Origin: Breoghania corrubedonensis
GTDB lineage: Bacteria; Pseudomonadota; Alphaproteobacteria; Rhizobiales; Stappiaceae
DNA length: 64,000 nucleotides
Assembly: GCF_003053845.1 (NCBI RefSeq)
Contig: NZ_QAYG01000008.1
Span: 124,001 to 188,000, forward strand
Direction of reading: 5' to 3'
Under the pieces are notes generated by a model. That model was not told the DNA's origin. It saw nothing but the letters and a program-made list of their open reading frames with translations, and searched no databases. Every line of letters starts with the position of its first letter. Positions within the stretch are counted from its first letter, which is position 1. Below, piece after piece: positions 17,898-26,655 of the stretch. A program made the position numbers and the translations under genes.

Positions 17898-18281
17898 ATG
17901 AGCGAGGCCGAGGAAAGTCTATCGCTGCGCGGCGGAACCCCTTATTCGTCTCTGTCCGCCGCGCCGGTCAAACCCGCCCCGGTTGCCACATCCTTCAACC
18001 GGCGCGAACTGGGCCAGATTCTCCGGGTCTACGGACGAATGGTTTCGGAAGGCGAATGGCGCGACTACGCCATGGACTTCCATAAGGACAAGGCGATCTT
18101 CTCCATCTTCCGGCGAACCTCGGAAATACCGATTTATCGCATCGAGAAGGAGCCGAAGAACGCCCGCAAGCAAGGCGCCTATGCGGTGGTGGCTGCCGGC
18201 GGCATGGTCCTGAAGCGCGGGCATGACCTGGAAAAGGTCCTGCGGGTCTTCGAGAAAAAGCGGCATCTCAGGCTGGTCTGA
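17898..18281 (+). CDS. DUF2794 domain-containing protein
   Basis: A 127-residue protein matching the alphaproteobacterial DUF2794 family: FNRRELGQILRVYGRMVSEGEWRDYAMDF, KAIFSIFRRTSEIPIYRIEK, and a C-terminal KVLRVFEKKRHLRLV. Residues 1-34 are a low-complexity tail. The family has no known function. It has no signal peptide or membrane helix, so it is probably cytoplasmic. A GNN-rich purine tract (CAGAGGAGGCGTC) supplies the ribosome-binding site. Confidence 0.85.
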   Translation: MSEAEESLSLRGGTPYSSLSAAPVKPAPVATSFNRRELGQILRVYGRMVSEGEWRDYAMDFHKDKAIFSIFRRTSEIPIYRIEKEPKNARKQGAYAVVAAGGMVLKRGHDLEKVLRVFEKKRHLRLV

Positions 18282-18359
18282 CGCGGTCGCCGGCTTAAGT
18301 TGAAGGGCGTTGACCTTTTCTAGAGGGTGCCTGCGGGCGCCGGACCGATCCCGTCTCGA

Positions 18360-18719
18360 ATGCCGGACCAACTTTCCATGTCGCTGCGTCTGCCCCAACG
18401 TTTCGCCAAGATTTGTGATCTCGATCCTGTCGAACAGGCGCTGGAATACGAGGTGTTGGCCGAAAAGGCTTCCACGCTCGGCCGGCTGCAGGGAAAGCTG
18501 GAACGAGCGCTGGTGCGGCTGGCCGAATTCGAGCAGGCGGGCGGAGGGGCGGCCGAGCGCCGTGAGCGGCTGGTGGAAGAGGCGGGCGAGGCGCTTTGGT
18601 ATGTCGCCATCCAGCGCGATCTTTGCGGGCTGCGGGTGGATGCGGTCTTCTACCGGACATTCCAGGTGCCGAGGGCGGTAATCAACCGCATGGGACCGGC
18701 GCGGCGCGGTGCGCCGTAA
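18360..18719 (+). CDS. DUF6665 family protein
   Basis: About 119 residues from ATG 18360 (a shorter start at 18378, MSLRLPQRF, is equally possible). The core ALEYEVLAEKASTLGRLQGKLERAL, then a helix ending LVEEAGEALWYVAIQRDLCGLR and FQVPRAVINRMG, matches small alphaproteobacterial proteins grouped as DUF6665. It is predicted all-helical and soluble, with no known function. It lies 78 bases after the DUF2794 gene on the same strand, so the two may be co-transcribed. Confidence 0.75.
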   Translation: MPDQLSMSLRLPQRFAKICDLDPVEQALEYEVLAEKASTLGRLQGKLERALVRLAEFEQAGGGAAERRERLVEEAGEALWYVAIQRDLCGLRVDAVFYRTFQVPRAVINRMGPARRGAP

Positions 18720-18781
18720 GAGGGACGCCGCAAGCCGTCTGTCCGCGCGGTTGCCCTATGTTCGAACCAGCCGTCGCGATC

Positions 18782-19321
18782 TCAGGCCGCCAGCGGATAG
18801 GTTTCCTCGATCACGTATGGTCCGCCGCCGGTGGAGGTCTTCGAGGAAAACAGCACGAAGCGGCCAGCGGTGAAGGCAGGCGCCTGGAAATCTCCGCGCA
18901 TGGCGAGCCAGTTCGCGACGTCGGCCGGGCTGGTTCCGCCGCGCAGGCGGCAGACGGTCATGTGCGGCGTGAACTTGCGTCGTTCCGCCGGCAGACCCAG
19001 TCGCTGGATGATGCGTTCCTGTTCGCCCTGCAATTCGACGAGCGCCGGCGTCGGTTCCACCCGTGCATGGATCGAGTGCGGCTTGTCCTTGCCGAAGGCG
19101 CCCAGTCCGTCGAGGTGGATCTCGATGGGATCGCGATGGATACGGCCGAGCGCGTCGACAACCTCGTAGGCCAGCCGGTCATCGATATCGCCGATGAAGC
19201 GCAGGGTGATGTGATAATTTTCGGGTTCTATCCAGCGCGCATTACGCAGGCCGCCACGCAGCAATGACAGCCTCATGCCGATTTCGGCCGGGATCTCCAG
19301 GCCGGTAAAGAGACGCGGCAT
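18782..19321 (-). CDS. thpR: RNA 2',3'-cyclic phosphodiesterase ThpR
   Basis: A 179-residue member of the 2H phosphoesterase superfamily, which hydrolyses 2',3'-cyclic phosphate ends of RNA. The two catalytic motifs are NYHITLRFIGDI (about residues 40-51) and FTPHMTVCRLRG (about 116-127). The N-terminus MPRLFTGLEIPAEI is typical. The protein is the usual family length and soluble. It is a single gene on the minus strand, convergent with the DUF6665 gene. Confidence 0.93.
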   Translation of the reverse strand: MPRLFTGLEIPAEIGMRLSLLRGGLRNARWIEPENYHITLRFIGDIDDRLAYEVVDALGRIHRDPIEIHLDGLGAFGKDKPHSIHARVEPTPALVELQGEQERIIQRLGLPAERRKFTPHMTVCRLRGGTSPADVANWLAMRGDFQAPAFTAGRFVLFSSKTSTGGGPYVIEETYPLAA

Positions 19322-19438
19322 GGCTTATCTCCCCCGTTGCTGATTTTTGTTCAGTTTGGAATCGGCAAACCGGATTCGGCAAGGGTGAATAAGAGGCTGA
19401 CGGGCTCCGGCGCGCGTATTTTTCCGCGACGTGTGCCA

Positions 19439-19462
19439 ACCGGGCCGCGGAAGCGGCCCGGT
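19439..19462 (-). terminator. Hairpin downstream of the Tas-type reductase gene
   Basis: A perfect 10-bp stem (ACCGGGCCGC / GCGGCCCGGT) with a 4-base loop lies 22 bases after the stop of the minus-strand reductase gene. No U-run follows immediately, so its terminator role is an inference. Confidence 0.55.
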
Positions 19463-19483
19463 CGATCATATGCGGTGAGCGGC

Positions 19484-20539
19484 TTACGGGCAGGTATTGC
19501 CGTGGATCTGGTAGGCCGTGTTGATCCGTTCGAGCGCCTCGTGTCCGAGATCGATTTCGGCGGCGTCGATATCCTGGCCGAGCTGATCGAGATTGGTCGC
19601 GCCGATGATCATCGAGGTGACGAACGGGCGGGAGTGGACGAAGGCCAATGCCAGTTCGGTCGGCGTCAGGCTCAGCTGTTCCGCCAGATCGAAATAGGCT
19701 TCCGCGGCCGCTTCCGCGCCTGGCGTCTGATAGCGCTGTTGACGGTCGAAAAGCGCCCAGCGCGAGCCCGCTGGCCGTGCACCGCCCCGGTATTTCCCCG
19801 TCAAGAAGCCCTGCGCCAGCGGCGAATAGGCCAGCAACCCGACCTGCTCGCGCGCATCGATTTCTGCAAGGTTGGTCTCGAAGGTGCGGTTCAGCAGCGA
19901 ATAGGCGTTCTGGATCGAGGCGACGCGCGGCAGGCCCTTCGTTTCGGATGCCTGCAGATAACGCATCGTGCCCCAGGCGCTTTCGTTGGAAAGGCCGATG
20001 TGGCGGAGCTTGCCGGCCTTCACCAGATCGGCGAGGACGGAAAGTGTCTCCTCGATCGGCGTTTCGTCGGGGGCGGGATCCTGCGGCTGCCATATGGTGG
20101 GGTTGGTGCCGAACTGCGAGACGACGCGATCGGGCCAGTGGATCTGGTAGAGATCGATGTAGTCGGTCTGGAGTCGCTTGAGGTTCTTGTTGACCGCTTC
20201 CTCGATTTGGCTCCGCGTCAGCCGGCCTTCTGATCCATCGTCGCGGAACCAGGTGTTGCCCGTGCGACCGACCACCTTGGAGGCAAGGATCACCTTGTCG
20301 CGTGTGCCGCGCGCCTTGAACCAGGTGCCGATGATTTCTTCGGTGCGGCCCTGCGTCTCCGCCTTTGGCGGAATGGGGTAAAGCTCGGCGGTATCGAAGA
20401 AGTTGATGCCGCGTTCCAGCGCCAAGTCCATCTGGGCGTGGCCTTCGGCCTCGGTATTCTGCTCGCCCCAGGTCATCGTGCCGAGGCAGACGCTGCTGAC
20501 CTCGATGTCGGTTCGCCCGAGTTTGCGCATTTCGATCAT
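19484..20539 (-). CDS. NADP(H)-dependent aldo/keto reductase, Tas family
   Basis: A 351-residue cytoplasmic oxidoreductase. The Tas-type N-terminus MRKLGRTDIEVSSVCLGTMTWGEQNTEAE is distinctive. Catalytic residues are in FFDTAELYPIPPKAETQGRTEE, ASKVVGRTGNTW (Lys) and LYQIHWPDR (His). The cofactor-binding end is FVTSMIIGATNLDQLGQDI. The physiological substrate of Tas-like enzymes is unclear. It is unrelated in subfamily to the reductase at 14384. AGGACC upstream provides a weak ribosome-binding site. Confidence 0.93.
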   Translation of the reverse strand: MIEMRKLGRTDIEVSSVCLGTMTWGEQNTEAEGHAQMDLALERGINFFDTAELYPIPPKAETQGRTEEIIGTWFKARGTRDKVILASKVVGRTGNTWFRDDGSEGRLTRSQIEEAVNKNLKRLQTDYIDLYQIHWPDRVVSQFGTNPTIWQPQDPAPDETPIEETLSVLADLVKAGKLRHIGLSNESAWGTMRYLQASETKGLPRVASIQNAYSLLNRTFETNLAEIDAREQVGLLAYSPLAQGFLTGKYRGGARPAGSRWALFDRQQRYQTPGAEAAAEAYFDLAEQLSLTPTELALAFVHSRPFVTSMIIGATNLDQLGQDIDAAEIDLGHEALERINTAYQIHGNTCP

Positions 20540-20637
20540 GTAGGAAGGTCCTGATTTTTTCGGATGGGGTCGGGACTTGCATCCCGTTTGCGTGAAAAGA
20601 GGGAGGTCTTTTCGGTCGGAAGAATGAAGAAAGGTTA

Positions 20638-21285
20638 TCAGTCGCCCTTCTTGGCGGTGCTTGCGTCGGCGAGCAGGGCTTCCACGTCCGGGAGGATGCG
20701 CTTCACGATGACGGCGACGCCGGCTTCCGTGGGGTGCATGCCGTCGCCGAGATTGAGCGCCGGGTCGCCGGCCACCCCGTCGAGGAAGAAGGGATAGAGG
20801 CGAACACCGTATTTTCGGGCGAGATCGGGGTAGATCGTGTTGAAGGCACGACCGTATTCGGGGCCCATGTTGGGTGGAGCCAGCATGCCGGCGAGCAGCA
20901 CGGGCAGGCCGCGCGCCTTGAGTTTTTCCAGCATGGCGGAAAGGTTCTTGCGGGTCTCTTCGGGTGCGACGCCGCGCAGCGCATCGTTGGCGCCCAGTTC
21001 CAGGATCACCGCGTCCGCCTTCTCGCCGACGGACCAGTCGAGCCGCGCCAGACCACCCGAGGTCGTGTCGCCGGAAACGCCCGCGTCGATCACGTTCACG
21101 TCATGCCCCTTTGCTTTCAGAGCACGCTGGAGCTGGTCGGGAAAGCCCTCGCCGGGATCGAGGCCATAGCCCGCCGTCAGGCTGTCGCCAAGGGCGACGA
21201 TGGTGATCTGCCTGGCCCCGGCTTGGGGAATGGCGAGGCCGCAAGTGACAAGCAGGCTGGAAATCATGAGTGCCAGGAAGCGCAT
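20638..21285 (-). CDS. tesA: Arylesterase / GDSL-type acyl-CoA thioesterase I-like (TesA)
   Basis: A 215-residue periplasmic SGNH hydrolase. The ATG at 21285 opens a signal peptide (MRFLALMISSLLVTCGLAI to AGARQ). SGNH blocks: block I VALGDSLTAGYGL (Ser nucleophile), block III ELGANDALRGV (Asn) and block V DGMHPTEAGV (Asp and His). The length and blocks match TesA/arylesterases, which cleave thioesters and short esters. It is divergent from ybbA-ybbP, the same arrangement as in E. coli. Confidence 0.93.
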   Translation of the reverse strand: MRFLALMISSLLVTCGLAIPQAGARQITIVALGDSLTAGYGLDPGEGFPDQLQRALKAKGHDVNVIDAGVSGDTTSGGLARLDWSVGEKADAVILELGANDALRGVAPEETRKNLSAMLEKLKARGLPVLLAGMLAPPNMGPEYGRAFNTIYPDLARKYGVRLYPFFLDGVAGDPALNLGDGMHPTEAGVAVIVKRILPDVEALLADASTAKKGD

Positions 21286-21354
21286 GAACCCTCTGGATTG
21301 ATCGTGCCCCGTCCCCATATTGGGCAGAACGTGTGGTCGATACCAGTAGAGCAT

Positions 21355-21395
21355 GTCCGTTGGAAGACCGCCAACCACGCGGTCTTCCAACGGAC
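21355..21395. repeat. Long palindrome in the tesA/ybbA divergent intergenic region, with TAGAGCAT leader
   Basis: A perfect 17-bp stem (GTCCGTTGGAAGACCGC at 21355-21371 pairing with 21379-21395) encloses a 7-base loop. It is introduced by TAGAGCATGTCC (21347-21358), matching 11 of 12 bases of the leader of the stem at 12054. Here the flanking genes are divergent, so it is not a simple terminator; it would lie in the 5' leader or promoter region of one of them. Confidence 0.6.
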
Positions 21396-21471
21396 ACTGT
21401 ACGCGCGGCCAGTCGCCTGGGCCTGATACCGGTCCTATCATTTGGGTTTGAACAAGCCGAGGACAAGGCCC

Positions 21472-22194
21472 GTGGATCATACCGTCGACCAGCCGGCTAT
21501 TTCGCTCCGGAACGTTCATCTCTCGCTGGGAACGGGCGCCGCCCGGGTTCATATCCTCAAGGGCATCGATCTCGACATCGTTCAAGGGCACTCGGTCGGC
21601 ATCATCGGGCCGTCGGGGTCGGGCAAGTCGACGCTGTTGATGGTCATGGCGGGGCTGGAACGGGCCGACAGCGGAACCGTCCGTGTCGCTGGCACCGATC
21701 TTACCGGGCTTTCGGAGGACGATCTCGCCCGCTTTCGCGGCCAGCACGTCGGCATCGTCTTCCAGTCGTTCCACCTTATTCCCAACATGACGGCGCTTGA
21801 AAACGTTGCCGTGCCGCTGGAACTGGCCGGCGAGGCACACGCCTTCGAGCGGGCCAAGGATGAACTCGCGGCCGTGGGGCTCGGTGAGCGCGCAACTCAT
21901 TATCCCGCGCAGCTTTCCGGCGGCGAGCAGCAGCGCGTTGCGATGGCGCGCGCGCTCGTCACGCAGCCGGACATCCTGATCGCCGACGAGCCGACCGGTA
22001 ATCTCGACGAGAGCACCGGCTCGACGATCATCGATCTGATGTTCGAGGCGCAGGAGCGGCGCGGCACGACGCTTGTGCTCGTCACCCATGATCGCACGCT
22101 CGCCGAGCGGTGCACCACCAGCGTGCGTATCCATTCCGGCTTCATCGACGGCGATCCCATCATCCGCGCGCCCCACGCGGCGGCGGGGCACTGA
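21472..22194 (+). CDS. ybbA: ABC transporter ATP-binding protein, YbbA/LolD type
   Basis: A 240-residue ATPase. I chose GTG 21472 because GAGGA lies about eight bases upstream and the domain begins soon after (PAISLRNVHLSLG); a TTG at 21442 is possible. Motifs: Walker A GPSGSGKST, Q-loop FQSFHLIP, signature LSGGEQQRVAMARAL, Walker B ILIADEPTGNLD, H-loop LVTHD. This is the MacB/LolD-type ATPase that pairs with an FtsX-like permease, here the next gene one base downstream. The partners are predicted to act on lipids or lipoproteins, but the YbbAP substrate is not established. Confidence 0.92.
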   Translation: MDHTVDQPAISLRNVHLSLGTGAARVHILKGIDLDIVQGHSVGIIGPSGSGKSTLLMVMAGLERADSGTVRVAGTDLTGLSEDDLARFRGQHVGIVFQSFHLIPNMTALENVAVPLELAGEAHAFERAKDELAAVGLGERATHYPAQLSGGEQQRVAMARALVTQPDILIADEPTGNLDESTGSTIIDLMFEAQERRGTTLVLVTHDRTLAERCTTSVRIHSGFIDGDPIIRAPHAAAGH

Positions 22195-22195
22195 C

Positions 22196-24811
22196 ATGGC
22201 GGGGTTCGTTGCCGCAAAATCGCCAGGCCGCGCCACCATCGCCACAGCCTTCCGTTTCGCCCTGCGCGAGATGCGCGGTGGCTTGCAGGGGTTCTACGTC
22301 TTCATCGCCTGCATCGCGCTGGGCGTGGCCGCGATCGCGGGCGTCGCCTCGCTTTCGCGCGGGCTGACAGAAGGCATTACCGGCGAAGGCCGCGCGATCC
22401 TCGGCGGCGACCTCGACTTCTCGCTCGTCCATCGTGAGGTGAGCGGGGCGGAACGCGAGTTCCTCGATGGGCTCGGCAAGGTTTCCGTCATCGCCAACAT
22501 GCGCGCCATGGCCCGCACGCCATCCGGCGACAAGCAGGCGCTGGTGGAGGTGAAGGCGATCGATGGCGCCTATCCGCTATTCGGCAGTCTGCGGCTTTCC
22601 GGCGGCGGCGACGTGCATACGGAGCTCTTGCGCCATGATGATGCCTGGGGCGCGGTCGTCGACCCGGCGCTGCTGGCCAGGCTCGACATTTCGGTCGGCG
22701 ACGAGATCACGCTTGGCTATGTCCGGCTCAAGGTGGTCGACACCATCGCGGGCGAACCCGACAAACTCAGCGGCGGCATCGATTTCGGCCCCCGGCTGAT
22801 GATCTCGCGGGCCGCACTTGAGGCTTCGAAACTGCTGCAACCGGGCACGCTCGTGCGCTGGCATCAGCGCGTGGCGCTCGACGGCGCAAGCGCCGGGCCG
22901 ACCGGGGATGTGGCCGTGAAGGCCGTGCGCGAGGAGGCGGAAACGCGCTTTCCCGATGCCGGCTGGCGTATCCGCAGCCGCGATAACGCAGCGCCCGGCC
23001 TGAGCCGCAGCATCGGTCAGTTCACTCAATTCCTGACGCTTGTCGGCCTTACCGCGCTTGTCGTCGGCGGAGTGGGTGTCGCCAACGCCGTGCGTGCCTT
23101 CCTCGATTCCAAGCGTCCGGTGATCGCGACCTTCAAGTGCGTCGGCGCGCCGGGCAGCTTCGTCTTCTGGCTCTATCTCATCCAGATCCTGATGCTGGCC
23201 GGTTGCGGCATCGCGATCGGGCTTGTTCTTGGCGCCTTGTTGCCGTTCGCGGCCGGGGCGGCGCTCTCGCAGGTGCTACCGGTCCAGGTGATCGCCGGCA
23301 TCTACCCGGGCGAACTGGCGCTGGGGCTTCTCTACGGCGTGCTCACTGCGCTTGCCTTCGCGCTGTGGCCGCTGGGTCGGGCGCATGATGTGCCGCCGAC
23401 GGCGCTGTTTCGCGACGAGATCGGCACACGGGCGCGGCTGCCGCGGCGGCGCTACGTGGCGGCGGCTGCGGTCACGGTGCTGGTGTTGGCGGGGCTTGCC
23501 GTCGTCCTCGCCTACGAGCCGCGCATCGCGCTCATCTATGTCTGCGCGGCGGCCGCCTCGTTCGTGCTGCTGTTCGCCGTCGGGCGCGGGGTCATGGCGC
23601 TGGCGCGACGCATGCCGCGTTTCAACGGTCGCTCGGGCCGGGCCTCCGCGCTTGCAACCGAATGGCGGCTGGCGCTGGGCAACATCCATCGTCCCGGCGC
23701 GCTGACGCCCTCGGTCACCCTGTCGCTCGGCCTCGGGTTGACGCTGCTTGTTGCGTTGACGCTGATCGACGGCAATCTGCGCCGCGAACTCACGACGCGG
23801 ATCGCAGGCGAGGCGCCGAGCTTCTTCTTCCTCGATATCCAGAGCGGACAGATGCCTGCCTTTCGCAAGCTGATCGCGCGCGAGGCGCCGAATGCGGACC
23901 TCGTTACCGCGCCCATGCTGCGCGGCCGGCTGGTGAAACTCAACGGCGTGCCAACATCGCAGATCACGCCGGCGCCGGATGCGGCCTGGGTGCTCAGGGG
24001 CGATCGCGGCATCACCTATTCCGCCGATCTGCCGAAGAACTCCCAACTCGTCGCCGGAAAATGGTGGCCGAAGGACTATGCGGGCGAACCGCTCGTTTCC
24101 TTCGAAGGCAAACTGGCGAAGGGGCTAGGCCTGAAGATCGGCGACCCGGTGACGGTCAACGTTCTGGGGCGCGAGATCACGGCGCGGGTCGCCAACACCC
24201 GTGACGTCGAATGGGAAAGCCTGGCGCTGAACTTCGTCATGGTGTTCTCGCCCAACACCTTCGCGGGTGCGCCGCACTCCTATCTCGCCACCGTCACCTG
24301 GAAGACGCCGGTCACTGCCGAGCGTGAGATCGCGCTTCTCAAGGCTGTTTCCAACGCCTTGCCGACGGTCACCGGCGTGCGCGTCAAGGATGCGATCCAG
24401 CAGGTCAACGATCTCGTCGGCCAGCTTGCCTGGGCGATCCGCGGGGCATCGGCCATCACCCTCATCGCCAGCGTGCTTGTTCTGGCGGGCGCATTGGCTG
24501 CCGGTCACCGCAACCGTATTCACGATGCCGTGATCCTGAAAACGCTGGGCGCGACGCGCGCAAGGCTGATCGCGGCTTACGTGATGGAATACGCCATGCT
24601 GGGTCTTGCCACCGCCATTTTCGCCGTGTTCGCCGGCACAGTGGCCGCCTGGTATGTGATCGTGAAAATCATGCAGGTGGGCTTCGCCTTCCAGCCGATG
24701 ACGGCGCTTGTCGCGGCGCTTGTCGCGCTCGCTCTCTCCGTTGGCTTCGGCCTGATCGGGACCTGGCGGGTGCTCGGCGAGCGGCCGGCGCCCGTCCTGC
24801 GCAATCTCTAG
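22196..24811 (+). CDS. ybbP: FtsX-like ABC transporter permease, YbbP type
   Basis: An 871-residue inner-membrane protein starting at ATG 22196, one base after the ATPase gene. It has the YbbP layout: an N-terminal helix (GFYVFIACIALGVAAIAGVASLS) with a large periplasmic MacB-like domain, a first FtsX block (SIGQFTQFLTLVGLTALVVGGVGVANAV, DSKRPVIATFKCVGA), central helices, a second periplasmic domain and a final FtsX block (AGHRNRIHDAVILKTLGATRARL). Three ATPase-coupling segments of this form are characteristic of mechanotransmission-type exporters. With YbbA it forms one transporter, and the adjacent divergent tesA suggests a lipid-related role. Confidence 0.92.
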   Translation: MAGFVAAKSPGRATIATAFRFALREMRGGLQGFYVFIACIALGVAAIAGVASLSRGLTEGITGEGRAILGGDLDFSLVHREVSGAEREFLDGLGKVSVIANMRAMARTPSGDKQALVEVKAIDGAYPLFGSLRLSGGGDVHTELLRHDDAWGAVVDPALLARLDISVGDEITLGYVRLKVVDTIAGEPDKLSGGIDFGPRLMISRAALEASKLLQPGTLVRWHQRVALDGASAGPTGDVAVKAVREEAETRFPDAGWRIRSRDNAAPGLSRSIGQFTQFLTLVGLTALVVGGVGVANAVRAFLDSKRPVIATFKCVGAPGSFVFWLYLIQILMLAGCGIAIGLVLGALLPFAAGAALSQVLPVQVIAGIYPGELALGLLYGVLTALAFALWPLGRAHDVPPTALFRDEIGTRARLPRRRYVAAAAVTVLVLAGLAVVLAYEPRIALIYVCAAAASFVLLFAVGRGVMALARRMPRFNGRSGRASALATEWRLALGNIHRPGALTPSVTLSLGLGLTLLVALTLIDGNLRRELTTRIAGEAPSFFFLDIQSGQMPAFRKLIAREAPNADLVTAPMLRGRLVKLNGVPTSQITPAPDAAWVLRGDRGITYSADLPKNSQLVAGKWWPKDYAGEPLVSFEGKLAKGLGLKIGDPVTVNVLGREITARVANTRDVEWESLALNFVMVFSPNTFAGAPHSYLATVTWKTPVTAEREIALLKAVSNALPTVTGVRVKDAIQQVNDLVGQLAWAIRGASAITLIASVLVLAGALAAGHRNRIHDAVILKTLGATRARLIAAYVMEYAMLGLATAIFAVFAGTVAAWYVIVKIMQVGFAFQPMTALVAALVALALSVGFGLIGTWRVLGERPAPVLRNL

Positions 24812-24942
24812 CTTTTGTGATAGTCTGTCGCCGCTACCGGTTTTTTCGCCGGTGCCGGACCGTAAGCGGCCGTCTCTTCGATTTTCGCTGTTTCTCCAAG
24901 TTTTCCGAATTCGTATTCATTTCAAGGCAGTGAGTATGTTTC

Positions 24943-25599
24943 ATGAAGCCGATTTATCTGGAGCAGGTGCTTGATTTCGTTCGCGAAGTCGATCTGAGGT
25001 TCGGTGCCCCCGGTTCAGGTGGTGCCCGTGCGAACCTCGAACAGGACGCGGTTTCGCTGCTGTCCTCTCTCAATCAGATCCAGCGCGACCAGCTTGCCGC
25101 GGGCATGGCGGAAGTGCGCCGCCTGTTGCGGGCCTCTGCCGTGCGGGTGGACGTCGAGGCACCCGAGAGCGCGGATGCGCGATGGTGCATGCAGGAGTAT
25201 TTCCAGGAACTCGCCCGCCGCTTTGACGCCGGCTTCGATCCCGCCGTGAGTAATCCGGCCGATGAAGCGACACTGCGTCCGCCAAATGGTGTCTTCGTCA
25301 TCGCCCGGCTCGACGGGGAGCCGGTTGGCTGCGGCGCGCTCAAGTCGATCCGGCCGGGAATGGGCGAACTCAAGCGCATGTGGGTTGCCGATCGCGCGCG
25401 CGGGCTGGGTGTCGGGCGCCGTATCATCGAGGCTCTGGAGGGCAGGGCGCGGGATTTCGCCATTTCCCTCCTCAGGCTCGAGACCAACAGGAACCTCACG
25501 GAGGCACTCTCGCTGTACCGTTCGTCGGGCTACCTTGAGGTGCCTGCCTTCAATGACGAACCCTATGCGCACCACTGGTTCGAGAAAGAGATCGGCTGA
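24943..25599 (+). CDS. GNAT family N-acetyltransferase with N-terminal helical extension
   Basis: A 218-residue protein. The acetyltransferase domain is in the C-terminal two-thirds: VFVIARLDGEPVGCGALKSI (beta strands), GELKRMWVADRARGLGVGRRIIEALEGRA (acetyl-CoA-binding R/QxxGxG/A motif) and LRLETNRNLTEALSLYRSSGY. Residues 1-75 are helical and may derive from a MarR-like or dimerisation region, as in some MarR-GNAT fusions, but no winged-helix motif is clear. The substrate is unknown. The ATG has no strong ribosome-binding site (GGCAGTG). Confidence 0.85.
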   Translation: MKPIYLEQVLDFVREVDLRFGAPGSGGARANLEQDAVSLLSSLNQIQRDQLAAGMAEVRRLLRASAVRVDVEAPESADARWCMQEYFQELARRFDAGFDPAVSNPADEATLRPPNGVFVIARLDGEPVGCGALKSIRPGMGELKRMWVADRARGLGVGRRIIEALEGRARDFAISLLRLETNRNLTEALSLYRSSGYLEVPAFNDEPYAHHWFEKEIG

Positions 25600-25794
25600 A
25601 CAGGCGCTGACGGCCTGCGCCATGTCGTTGCGAGAGAGAAGAGTTTAACCAATTCAAGGGGGAGGGGGATAAAATCACGCAAAATTGCCATCAAGCAGTC
25701 TTGTTCGTGGTATTGCATGCCACCATATTCGATACAGCGCCCGGATAGGCGCATTTGTTGTCTTTTCGGGGCGTAATCAAAAGCGAGGATTTCG

Positions 25795-26574
25795 ATGGCG
25801 ACCTTCGACCGTAATCAGGCGACCCGGTACGCGGGTTCGCGCGCCGAGGCCGGCCTTTATGACGCTGGCCTGCGGGCCTACATGCTGCGCGTGTACAACT
25901 ACATGGCGCTAGGCCTCGGCATCACCGGGCTTGCCGCTCTTGGCACCTACTCGATGTCAGTGACCGAAAATGCTGCCAATGCCGCCGCGCAGCTTCCCAA
26001 CGGGATGATGCTGACGAGCCTTGGCGTGGCGCTGTTTGCCAGCCCGCTGAAGTGGGTGGTGATTCTGGCGCCGCTGGCGATGGTGTTCTTCCTCTCCTTC
26101 CGCATTCAGAAAATGAGCGTGGGGGCCGCGCAGGGCACTTTCTGGGCCTATGCCGCGCTGGTGGGCATCTCGCTCTCTTCGATCCTCATGGTCTACACGC
26201 ACGAGTCCGTGGCGCGGGTGTTCTTCATCACCGCAGCCTCCTTCGGCGGTCTGAGCCTCTTCGGCTATACCACCAAGAAGGACCTGTCGGGCTGGGGCTC
26301 GTTCCTGTTCATGGGCCTGATCGGCATCGTCATCGCGTCGGTGGTGAACATGTTCATCGGCTCCAGCGCGATGCAGTTCGCCATCTCGGTGATCGGCGTT
26401 CTGGTGTTTGCGGGCCTCACCGCCTACGACACGCAGCAGATCAAGGAAATGTACTTCGAGGGCGACAGCGACGTCACCGCCGGCCGCAAGGCCATCATGG
26501 GCGCGCTGCGTCTGTATCTCGACTTCATCAACCTGTTCATCATGCTGATGCAGCTCTTCGGCGATCGCCGATAG
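25795..26574 (+). CDS. Bax inhibitor-1 / YccA family membrane protein
   Basis: A 259-residue inner-membrane protein with seven hydrophobic helices. Family features: YNYMALGLGITGLAALGTY, the helix pair IQKMSVGAAQGTFWAYAALVG, FFITAASFGGLSLFGYTTKKDLSGWGSFLFMGLIG, and the C-terminal FAGLTAYDTQQIKEMYFEGD, which contains the conserved Asp of the TMBIM calcium/pH sensor pair. Bacterial members include YccA, which modulates FtsH, and BsYetJ, a calcium leak channel. No neighbour gives a closer function. Confidence 0.93.
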   Translation: MATFDRNQATRYAGSRAEAGLYDAGLRAYMLRVYNYMALGLGITGLAALGTYSMSVTENAANAAAQLPNGMMLTSLGVALFASPLKWVVILAPLAMVFFLSFRIQKMSVGAAQGTFWAYAALVGISLSSILMVYTHESVARVFFITAASFGGLSLFGYTTKKDLSGWGSFLFMGLIGIVIASVVNMFIGSSAMQFAISVIGVLVFAGLTAYDTQQIKEMYFEGDSDVTAGRKAIMGALRLYLDFINLFIMLMQLFGDRR

Positions 26575-26599
26575 ACGTTCGCTGCGTAACTGAAAACCG

Positions 26600-26631
26600 A
26601 AAACGGGCGCGGAGTGATCCGCGCCCGTTTT
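26600..26631. terminator. Bidirectional rho-independent terminator between the BI-1 gene and sqr
   Basis: A perfect 14-bp stem (AAAACGGGCGCGGA / TCCGCGCCCGTTTT) with loop GTGA. Its A and T ends supply a U-run in both directions, fitting its place between convergent genes. Confidence 0.9.
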
Positions 26632-26655
26632 GTGTTTTGGAACCGGCCGTTTGCT

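Noticed and set aside
20638-22245. Single 535-residue protein reading through tesA and its upstream region
   Set aside because: The TesA signal peptide begins at 21285 with an SGNH domain after it; the upstream extension lies antisense to the ABC ATPase and has no family features.
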